Assembly (NCBI RefSeq): GCF_963855985.1
Contig: NC_087117.1
Coordinates: forward strand, 4,041,001 to 4,105,000
Origin: Ostrinia nubilalis
Lineage: Eukaryota; Arthropoda; Insecta; Lepidoptera; Crambidae
Reading direction: 5' to 3'
DNA: 64,000 nt
The notes under the pieces are model-generated. The model was not told the DNA's origin and ran no database searches. It worked only from the letters and a program-made list of their open reading frames with translations. Positions 27,001 to 39,000 of the stretch are shown here, in pieces; the stretch's first letter is position 1, and each line of letters begins with the position of its first letter. The position numbers and the translations under genes are program-made.

Positions 27001-30000
27001 TATTGGTTATTTTAACTACGAATCAAAAAACTGGGTCTTAGTATCCTCGCATCAACATCGTGTAACGTTCTCTCTCTCGCTCTGCTATCTCGCACATACC
27101 GCTCTATGATGTTGATGGGTGCGACGGGCCAGTGAGACGGCGATATGGGAGGAGCGTTTCTATCTCTCACACACTCAACTCTCTAGTTTCTAAAAGCATT
27201 ATAATAGTTCGTGACACCCAAAGAAGCCTAAAAGTTCGAAACAAGGACGTTCAATTGGAAGAAGGATGTGTTATCGACTTTTTGACACTATATTTTATGG
27301 ATATTACTATTAGACAAAAATCAACATCAACAATTAACATTGGTCCAAGCTAAATATTATGTGATTGCGAATTTTATACTTTTTTGCTTTGATTTTTTAT
27401 ATGTATTTCAGATAAGCTTTGTGATCAGCAAGTCGAAAGATTTCGTTTCTTGTAAAATAAATCAAATCGAACCGAATTACTACTGTTTTGATTCTATATT
27501 ATTTATTGATTTGACTTACATTATTTATGTAGTCTAAAGAAAAGCTTTTTTCCAGGCGAGCAGAGACGGGTTACTACTACTAGCGTCAACGCCCACGACG
27601 TGGCGACCTCTGTCGGCGTTGTGGAACATGAAAGAGTTTGAACAGTTGTAAGTATTCTGCACATAAATAAATAAATAATAAATAAATAAATAAATCTTTG
27701 GACAATTTCACACAGCGCCAGCTAGCCCCAAAGTAAGCAACTTAATGCTTGTGTTATGGGTGCTAGCTTAACGGATATACTACTTATATACTTTTTTTTA
27801 AATACATAAATATTATACATAGTCACACCCAGACCCGTCACAGAAATTAAAATTCATCATTTCAATTTCTGCCCGGCCGGGAATCGAACCCGGGACCTCT
27901 CGGCATAGTAGTCCGTTCTGAACCACTACACCAAACGGCCGACAAAATAAATAATATTACAGTTTTAAATAATATTGATTGACTCTTATGTCATTACATT
28001 TAAGAACCATTGTATTTTATGGTTTGGTAAATTATTTGACTTGTCATATTGTTCCAAAAGAAAATGAAAAGACGGGAAACCATGCTCTATGGCTACTCAA
28101 TACTCAATATTTTATTGCATCCATTATGTACTTAAAATTAGAACATTATGGGCCCTACTTATGATCAGAAGTGGATTGCTATTGGCTGAAAATGATGATG
28201 TTTATTTAAATATTTAGGAAGGAAATTTAACATTTGAAAATTGCATTTTGACGCTTCTATGAGCCTAAAAGAAATTCTGACTTTAATTTGTTTTTAACGT
28301 CAATAATGCCTAACCCCCTTACTAATAAAACTTACACGCTCGTTGAACAGTGTTTTAAAGTGACGGAAATGTCACTTTAAAACGGTGTTCAACAACTGTG
28401 TAACTTTTTATTAGTAAGGGGGTAAGTGTTTATTGTTTATATCCAAAATTTAAAGAAACGTTTGAACATCAATGGGGGTTTCCTATGTTCAGCAGTGGAC
28501 ATCCTATGGCTGAAACGAAGATGATGATGATAAAGGAAACAAAAAAACTTACCATAAACTAGAATTCCATCCTATTCAAAAGTCGGCAGCTCAAAAAATG
28601 TCCGCTAAAGTGTTACCAACCATCAGATTCCAACTAGACAACGAGGAATACGTGGAGTTTTCCAAGATGTCCGACGAGCGCATCATCGGGACACGAGGGG
28701 AGACGGCGACCATCTTTGACACGCGCACCGGAAGCGAGTTGATGACCCTGACGCCCGCCATCAGTAATCAGTACGCCAAGAACAGAGCGACGTTCAACCC
28801 TACTGACGAACTGGTGCTATCTGGTAAGATGTTGTAGATGGTAGAGTCAATTGTAGACACTAGAGTCAACTGTAGACACTAGAGTCAACTGTAGATACTA
28901 GAGTCAACTGTAAACACTAGTCTACTGCAGACAGTAAAGTCAGCTGTAGACATTAGCGTCAACTGTAGACATTAGAGGCAACTGTAGATAGTAAGTCAAC
29001 TGTAGACACTACAGTCAACTGTAGACAGTAGAAGCAATAGACGGCGACCATATTTGACACGCGCACCGGAAGCGAGTTGATGACCCTGACGCCTGCCATC
29101 AGTAATCAGTACGCCAAGAACAGAGCCACGTTCAACCCTACTGACGAACTGGTGCTATCTGGTAAGATATTGTAGATGGTAGAGTCAACTGTAGATAATA
29201 GAGTCAACTGTAGACAGTAGAGTCAACTGTAGACACTAGAGTCAGCTATAGACACTAGAGTCAACTGTAGACACTAGAGTCAACTGTAGACACTAGAGTC
29301 AACAGTCGACACTAGAGTCAGCTATAGACACTAGAGTCAACTGTAGACATTAGAGTCAACTGTAGACAGTAGAGTCATAATTATATTTGACACGCGCACT
29401 GGAAGCGTGTTGATGACCCTGACGATGGTGCTGTCAGGTAAGACACTGTAGACAGTAGAGTCATAACCGTAGCGAGTCGTCGTTACTGTCTGACACTAGT
29501 GTCTAGAATCAAAAGATGGCTTCCATATTTGACTGATTAGGGTGATGTTATATTACTTCTTCGATAAATGGGCTATCCAACAAAAAATATTTTTTCAAAT
29601 CGGACCAGTAATTCCTGAGATAATATAGATAATATCTTGCACGATTTTCTATCTGTATAAGTTTTTATCGCTGTGTTAATTTATCATTTTCAGATGGCGT
29701 GCTCTGGGACGTGAACTCGGGCAAGGAAATCCACAAGTTCGACAAACTGAACCAAACGCACAGCGGCGTGTTTCACCCCAACGGATTAGAAGTGAGTTTA
29801 TCTTAGGTTCTATAAGGTGGAAACGATAAGTGATCTCACTAGATTATTTCTAAACTATACAAGATATCCAAAAACTGGTTACTGATCCTGAAAGTGCTTC
29901 ACGAGCTCTATCCAACGGTACCAATAATAGGTTACAAAATAAACTGGATCTATCCGAAAATTCAATGTTTCCAGCTTCCATACATTTAGTACTGCCACAG

Positions 30001-33000
30001 TCATGGCACTCATGTCTTGATAATATTATAGCAAATAAATCCTAAAACCAATGTTTTCCATGAATAATTTCAAATAAGAATGCATTAGGAGTTCATTTTG
30101 AGTGTTTATTATTTAATAAAAACATTTTACACTTCTAATATTGTGTGGCCGGCATACATTTAGTATGGAGGCTGAAAACATTGAATTTTCCGACAGATCC
30201 AGTTAATTCTGTAAACTATTACTGATACCGTTTGAAAGAACTCGTGAAGCACTTTCAGGATCAGTAATCAGTTTTTCGATATCTTGTATAGTTTAGAAAT
30301 AATCGAATGAGATCACTTATCGTTTCCACCCTGTATAGGCAGGCCCCTCTTTCCCACTAGGCACTTTGGGCACGCGCCCAGGGCCCGGCGACCGAGGGGA
30401 CCCCAATCTGCTAATAAGACCTTTTTCCAGATAAGGGCCTAGGGTTGCCAGGTGTCCGGCTTTAGTTTATGTTTGGCTTTTTACGGTCGTGTCTGGCCTA
30501 AAATTGTCTTGTCCGGCTTGTCCGGCTTTTTATGTGGTTGCCGCGCCAGGTGGTGACATGTCCGGCTTTTAGGGTAAAATGTCCGGCCAAATGAAGCACA
30601 GATTTCGGCTTTTGTGTTTTAGGACCTGGCAACCCTATAAGGGCCCCCCCTAATCCTTAAATGCCCAGGGCCCCTAGTAGGTTAAAGACGGCCCTGTCTA
30701 TAGGTCTTTCGCAAGGCTGGCCAAACCCAGACATTTGAAATCGTAAGAGTAAGAGTTTTTATTGTTAGTTATAAGTACTTAATGTAAGTAGATAGTGTTC
30801 GTTTCAGCCGAAAGACGTCCCCTGCTGGACAAAGGCCTCCCCCAAGGATATCCACAAAGACCGGTCCTGTGGCGCTCGCATCCAGACACCTCCAGCGACC
30901 TACACCAGATCGTCGGTCCACCTAGTGGGAGGCCTGCCCACGCTACGTCTTCCGGCTCGTGGTCGCCACTCAAGAACTTTCCTGCCCCAGCGGCCATCAG
31001 CTCTTCGAACTATGTGCCCCGCCCACTGCCACTTGATTTTAGCGATTCTGCGGGCTATGTCAGTCACTCTAGTTCTCCTGCGGAGATACGGTGTACCTGC
31101 CTACAAAATAATTTATTCTATCGCATTAGGTTATTGACCTGTAAAGATAGTTTAAGTTGGTGAAAATAAATAAATAAATTTGCCCGCTAGCGAGTTAGCC
31201 GGCGCGCGTTGGTATAAATGAAAGAAAGAAAGAAAGAAAGAAAATACATTTATTTGGCACACTAGAACAACAAATTACATAATATTAATACGATAAAAAA
31301 AAATAATTTAAAAATTATGCCAAATAGGCTTCCACTCAGCATAATGCCGCAGTGCGTAGCACCACGACGCTGGTTTTCAGTGGTCGCCTGGCCTAAATGG
31401 CCTTATGAATTTAGTATAGTTTTGCTTTTGCTTTGATTTTCAAAAAGCTGTGGCCCGGCGTCGCCAAAGTCTAGAAATTTTGCTCATCTGGAAAATTTAT
31501 TGGGCCAACCTTGGTCCAACACATAACTCGGTGCCGTCAAGATTTCCGAAAAATTCCGAGAATTTTCCTTCATTAAATTTTTTGTAACTAAAATAATTTA
31601 AGTATTCATTGTTATCTTATCATTTAATTTATCAAGTTTGTTAGAGATTTCATCCTTATAATTAACCCTAACGATCGATTCAATAAAAATACAGAGTGTG
31701 ATTTTTAACAGATTTTACAGTACGATTCTAGGGTGTGCCAAGCGAATTTTCTGAAATCTTTGAATGTAGTTCTCTTTCTTTTCAAAAATAAAGGAATGTT
31801 TTCCTTGAGTAAAATGTTCTATCTACAGTATTAAGAGTTGTTTCCCTCCAGGTGGTATTACAAAATTCCACCCTGTATAATGCAAACATTTTATCTTCCC
31901 AGGTAATATCAAATACAGAAGTGTGGGACCTACGGACGTTCCATCTACTTCGGACAGTGCCAACGTTAGACAAATCAGAGGTGAGTTACTTATTTCAAAA
32001 TGCCGATTTTTTAACATAATCATAGATTCCATGCGTCTATTTTGACAAAACAGCGAACAAAGAACGACATAGTTCCAAAATACTGAACTGTCCTATCCAT
32101 GACATTGACAGCGGGGCGCCACCGTCAATACCGGATCGCTGGTTCCGATTTTTGCCATGTTGGAAACCATATAGTTGAACGATGGTAGCGCTCCCCTGTC
32201 ATTGAGTTTGGTGGGACAGTTCAGCGTGGGTCATCTATATTGGTAAAAGCCTCGCGTAAAACTTATTATCGTCACCGGTACCTTGTAGTTCGACTTATAA
32301 TGCTAGATGGCGCTACTTTACTGGCTGACGTGTGCTGTACTAGTGCCATCACAGATATGGATTAGAGTAGATACAGCAAGTTGATCGTCAAAGCGTGCCA
32401 TTCCGATATGTCCAAATGGACATACATGGTCGAGTGATGTTCATGTAATCCGATTACAACAATCGGTTACGATGATTTTACGAGGACAGTAGTACGAACA
32501 CGGTAGAAAGAAGAAATTATTTACGGATTGAGAATTGTAATTAACAGCACAAGTAACAAATAATTAATTAGAATAAAGTAGCAGTAGAAGAAGTATAAAG
32601 TAGCATTGTTTTTAATACATATCCTGCGATGTACTCTTAAGAGTTAAAACCATGGTCCCTGTATGTGGTGCACTCATACCGATCCCAAGGAACCGTACTT
32701 ACTCATAACAATAAGACACACACTGATGCATGTATTCATGCACTTGACAAATTTATGTCTTGGAACGCTGGTAGGGTAAAAAAAATAACGAGATTTGATG
32801 ATTTGTAAGAATTAATTTATTTTAAAAAGGTAAATAAAGATGTTTTTGGTTTTGTATTTAACAAATTATCAGTTTTATCGGAATTAATTAATTTTCGAAT
32901 CGAGTCACACGATATCATTCGATGACTTTGCAAATGCAGTACGATGATACGATTACTTTTACGTTGCGGCAATCACTAAAATTCGCTAAAATGACACTAA

Positions 33001-36000
33001 TGACGTTTAAAAAGTGGCACGCTCGGCTTCATACAATTTTTGACACATGCTGCATCTATCCATATCTGTGAGTGCCATCTACCGAACAGTTAAAATACAA
33101 ATTTGATGTGACGACTAGAATAAGGGTTTTCGTGAATGAAAGATCCGCTAGATGGCGGGACGTGGATGTGGGGTCTGACTGCTGCGTGATTGGTTGATTT
33201 TGACATGTCTGTCAATGTCATGTCAAAAATAACCAATCATGCAGCATTTGGACCTCGCGTCTACGTATTGCCATCTGGCGGATTTTTCATTCGCGAAAAC
33301 CCTCATTAAGTTGTATTTGTGTTTCCATGTAGCAGAGAAATAAACGTGTTTCTATTCTATTCTAATGATTTAAATGTGCTTAGTATAAAGGTACTTATCA
33401 TATTTTCCACAGGGGATCGATTTTGTCACCGAGTGATAAAACCACTAATCAATCGTTACAAATCGAAGCGAAAAAGAAGCGAAGCTGAAGTCAAAAGCAA
33501 ATAAATAAATATTATGGTATATTATGTTTGCAGGTGATATTCAACCCAACCTGCACGGCGCTATACGCCGTGTGCTCCGACCAAGACTCGGAGGAGCGCA
33601 GCCAGTTTGACACCAGCTTCAAGACGCTCGACCCCTTCGACTACTCCAGTATAGGTAAGACTAGCTTTTACCCGCGACTTTGTACGAGTGAAAATAACTT
33701 TGACATGACGCTCGACCCATTTGATTATTCTAGAATAAGTAAAACTATAGTCTGGTCTGCGAGCACGTAGAATTTTGTCCAATGACCCCAAGCTACTCAT
33801 CCTTATCGCTCGCGCGTAATTATGTTGCTGTCGTGCTCGCACACTCACTGCGGGCGCCCGTCGCACAGTCGCGACAGCAATATATACATTGGGGTCATTG
33901 GACAAAATTCTACGTGCTCACAGACTGTGCTTTAGCTTAAGCCCGCGACTTGGTAACCGCGCGACTCGGTAACCGTATAATCAAAAAAGTTTACGGTTAC
34001 CCAGTGAAAGATGAATTTAGTTCATAGAAAAACTCGCTAGGTGCGTAACGCCGATAGAGACAGTATTTTACTGTCTGTTTTAATTTTCTGTCGATAAGAA
34101 AGAGGCCTACAATGATGAGGTACTTTTAATTTGTATGTACTAGTTTTTACAAAAACAATAAAGCTTCAACCACACCAGCGCGTGCAGATCAGCAATATAA
34201 TTACGCGCGAGCGGTAAGCATGGGTAGCTTGGGGTCATTGGACGAAATTCTACGTGCTCAGCGACCGGACTTTAGAAGTGATTAGTTACTGTCAAACTGG
34301 CATTAAGTTCGCCTGATGTACCAATTTCTAGGGCATTAAACATTAAATAAATATTTTGTTTGTTACAGCGACGATAGACGTGAAACGCAACATCTACTCG
34401 CTATCCGTATCGCGCTGGGGCACGCAGATATCGCTGGTGGAAAACATGGGCGACTTCGACCAGGTGCAGGAGTCGTGTGTCAAGGTGTACGACGTCGGCC
34501 GCAAGCGGGACCACGACGATGATGCGGTGAGTTGAGCCTTGTGGCTATAGGGATAGAGGCTATAGTCGCTTAGAAGCTGTTCGAAGACTTCCGCAAGGCT
34601 TGACCATGTGATGGGATCATGGGACCACGACGATGACGCGGTGAGCTATTGTCATCTTTATTACTGCAGGCGTAGGATATGTTTTCGCGTAGCTAGAGTG
34701 CGACGAGATTTTGTCCACTTTGACCAAGTGTACCATGTGACGGGAGCATGACTATGATGCGGTCAGTTCAACCTTGTTGCTATAGGGCTAGACGCTACAC
34801 TCGCATGGCAAGAGTGCGACGAGACTTGTCCACTTTGACCAAGTGTACCATGTAACGGGACTATGACTATGACGTGGTGAGTTGGGCCTTGTTGCTATAG
34901 ACATAAGAGGCTATAGTCGCTTAGAAGCTATTCGGTGACTTGCCCAATTCTTGAGATGTGATGGGACCACTTGACAGATACATCTGATGACAGAGCTTAC
35001 ATTATTTCTACTTTTGACCACCATGAGCGCTGCGATAGATTATGTTACCCCCACCTAGTACTTCGCACCCAGCGAATAGTGCCTAGTCGCTCAGAAACGG
35101 GGCGAGATTTGAACTAGTGTACGGTGTGATGGGACCACGAAGATGACCTAGTTGTGCCTTGTTGCTATAGCGCTAGAGACTATAGTCGCATGGCAAGAGT
35201 GTGAACCTTGTTGCTATAGGGACAGAGGCTATAGTCGCTTAGAAACTGGGCGAGATTTGAACTAGTATACGGTGTGATGGGACCACGGCGATGACGCGGT
35301 AAGTTGAGCCTTGTGGCTATAGCACTAGAGGCTATAGTCGCTTAGAAACTGGGCGAGATTTGAACTAGTGAACGGTGTGACGGGACCACGACGATGATGC
35401 GGTGAGTTGAGCCTTGTGGCTATAGGGATAGAGGCTATAGTCGTGTGGCAAGAGTACGACTAGATTTGTCCACTTTGACCAAGTGTACCATGTGACGGGA
35501 CCACGACGATGACGCGGTAAGTTGGACCTTGTTGCTATAGACATAGAGACTGTAGTCGCTTAGAAGCTATTCGGTGACTTGCCCAATTCTTGAGATGTGA
35601 TGGGACCACTTGACAGATACATCTGATGACAGAGCTTACATTATTTCTACTTTTGACCACCATGAGCGCTGCGATAGATTATGTTACCCCCACCTAGTAC
35701 TTCGCACCCAGCGAATAGCGCCTAGTCGCTTAGAAACGGGGCGAGATTTGAACTAGTGTACGGTGTGATGGGACCACGAAGATGACCTAGTTGAGCCTTG
35801 TTGCTATAGCGCTAGAGACTATAGTCGCATGGCAAGAGTGTGAACCTTGTTGCTATAGCCCTAGAGGCTATAGTCGCTTAGAAACTGGGCGAGATTTGAA
35901 CTAGTGTACGGTGTGATGGGACCACGACGATAATGCGGTAAGTTGGACCTTATTGCTATAGGGCTAGAGGCTACACTCGCATGGCAAGAGTGCGACGAGA

Positions 36001-39000
36001 CTTGTCCACTTTGACCAAGTGTACCATGTAACGGGGCTATGACGATGACGCGGTGAGTTGAACCTTGTTGCTATAGGGATAGAGGCTATAGTCGCTTAGA
36101 AACTGGGCGAGATTTGAACTAGTGTACGGTGTGATGGGACCACGGCGATAATGCGGTAAGTTGGACCTTATTGCTATAGGGCTAGAGGCTACACTCGCAT
36201 GGCAAGAGTGCGACGAGACTTGTCCACTTTGACCAAGTGTACCATGTAACGGGACTATGACGATGACGCGGTGAGTTGAACCTTGTTGCTATAGGGATAG
36301 AGGCTATAGTCGCTTAGAAACTGGGCGAGATTTGAACTAGTGTACGGTGTTATGGGACCACGACGATGACGCGGTGAGTTGAGCCTTGTGGCTATAGGGA
36401 TAGAGGCTATAGTCGTGTGGCAAGAGTACGACTAGATTTGTCCACTTTGACCAAGTGTACCATGTAACGGGACTATGACTATGACGCGGTGAGTTGAACC
36501 TTGTTGCTATAGGGATAGAGGCTATAGTCGCTTAGAAACTGGGCGAGATTTGACCTAGTGTACGGTGTGATGGGACCACGGCGATAATGCGGTAAGTTGG
36601 ACCTAGGGTTTCTGATTTCTCGACTTATTTTTTTTCTCGAGTTTCGGGAATTCTCGAGGCCAAAGTCTCGAGTTTTCTCGGGTCTCGAGTCTTTTAATTA
36701 AAACTGTTGAAATCGGTTGAAATTAAATAAAAACACGGGTTTTTATTAATGTTATAATGTGTCTGGGTTATAATCAATGATACTGTAAAGTTTCAACAAA
36801 ATCCGTTCAGTAGTTTTTGCGTGAAAGAGTAACAAACATCCAGACATCCACACAAACTTTCGCATTTATAATATTAGTAGGATAATTATAACTTAGTAAT
36901 TAACTAAAGGAACAAAAGTCAAGTCGCGTGTACTTTAAGGATTAATAACCATAAATATCTGGAGCTCCAATTGAATCACTTGTTTTCCAAAGAACACAAG
37001 TCCAAATTAATTGAAAAATTACGATAATAAACCTGCATTTACAAACAAAAAAAAAAAAACATTTAAATAATTTTTTAAACTTGAAGATAACGACTTGGAC
37101 AAACGTATTTACGAGTACCTAAACTAACAGATAGTTAACAAAAAAATTTCAGTCTTTAAATCAGTCAGTTATACAAACATAATAAAATATAGCATACTCG
37201 TAGGTGATCATTATTAGTTTCGGTTAAGATCATTACTTGAAAATTAAATTAGTTAAAAAAAGGAAAGACTAGGCCAGTCTAAACGCAACGTTAACCTATT
37301 AAATAATTAAAAACTTACTTTTGTCTAAGAAAATAGGCTTTCAAGAATATTAAAGCTTCAAAATCGAAACTCGAGAATTCTCGAGCTCCGGTAATTTTTT
37401 TCTCGTCTCGAATGAAGCTAAATTTCTCGAGTTTTCTCGAGTTCGAGAAAGCTCGAGCAGAAACCCTAGTTGGACCTTATTGCTATAGGGCTAGAGGCTA
37501 CACTCGCATGGCAAGAGTGTGAACCTTGTTGCTATAGCGCTAGAGACTATAGTCGCTTAGAAACTGGGCGAGATTTGAACTAGTGTACGGTGTGATGGGA
37601 CCACGAAGATGACCTAGTTGAGCCTTGTTGCTATAGCGCTAGAGGCTATAGTCGCTTAGAAGCTGTTCGGCGACTTGCCCAAGCCAGGCCTGTTCATCTC
37701 CGCGAGTTTACATCGAAAACAAAACACGCACGATGCCCACCTACAGGATACTATTCGACAAGGCCTCACATACGAGCGAACATTGACTCACGCACGCGTA
37801 TTCTTGTGTATGATGGAAGAAAATAAAGAAAATGGTGTACTAAATACTGTGCAGTATTTAACTGCCTAAATAATAATAAAAACACAGAATGTACTTTTTT
37901 AAGTTGCCTCAAGACACTGAGAGGTAAATAAGTAGGTAGTTAATATTATTCATGATAATTCATGCTAAATCATGTATTTCCTCCGCCATTTTCCGCAGTT
38001 TGGCACCTCACGTCACATCATTTTACCGAAGTCAGCCCTATAGCTTCGGCGCAGTGCCGATCACTGACGTTTGTCAACAAAATGGTGCTTGACTCTTGAG
38101 ACAGGCTAAATTACACCATATGCTAATGACATTGAGCATAATTTTTTTTAGATACCTTCGCGAAGTAAAACTTCTGTACGTAGTACTTATTATTATTCTG
38201 TGCCCAAGCCTCCAAGTTTTGACGATGTAATGGGACCACGACGATGACGCGGTGAGTTGAGCCTTGTTGCTATAGCGCTAGAGGCTATACTCGCTTGACA
38301 CATGAGAAATATACAAGAGGTAAATCGTCGAATTCAACTCGGCTGGGCAGCGTTTATTTTATTTTATTGATAAAGATCTACCAACAACACATCTTTACAC
38401 ATACAAGTAACAACAACTAGCGTTCTGGAAACTACGCAAGATCTTGTCGTCCAAAATACCTCAGTACCTAAAGACAATCTTCAATCAGTGTGTGTTACCA
38501 GTGATGATATACGGCTCGGAAACGTGATTGATACGCACTGATCCTACTAATATTATAAATGCGAAAGTTTGGATGTCTGGATGTTTGTTACTCTTTCACG
38601 CAAAAACTACTGAACGGATTTGATGAAACTTCACAGTATTATTGTTTATAACCCAGAATAACACATAAGCTATAATTTATGACGATATGTGACAAATCAA
38701 TTTCAATAAATAAATAAGAGGTGTCTAAAAATGCCATCTATCGACATTGGTTAAAATCTACAGCGCTGGACAATCTACTGTTTTTGACGTTCGTAAATAT
38801 TCATGCGAGGGAAGCCGTGAAACGCCATCTATCAACATGATATCTAACGGGGGTAAAACGAGGTCCACGCGTACGAAGTCGCGGGTGGCCGCTTGTTTTT
38901 ACTATATTTGAACAATTTAGTGAAATCTTTATTATTATATTTCCAGGAGGAGGATGAGGAGGAAGAATTGGCGGGAGGTTCGGAAAACGACGACGGATCC

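Larger units (their letters stand above)
34527..38310 (+). repeat. long tandem array from DCAF1 exon x end and donor
   Basis: Around 25 units of roughly 100 bases carry gggaccacgacgatgacgcg followed by gtgagttgagcc, then gctatag and cttagaaactgggcgagatt segments. Higher-order units also occur (34935-35160 recurs at 35575-35800). Interrupted by the elements at 36604 and 37685. Confidence 0.92.

Noticed and set aside
27862..27943. tRNA gene on the minus strand
   Set aside because: Internal promoter boxes are present but the acceptor stem does not close and the sequence continues into a SINE body and (attt)n tail.
28598..28837. Separate small gene starting at ATG 28598
   Set aside because: It is DCAF1 exon t read from an upstream ATG; the incoming phase uses the acceptor at 28624-28626.
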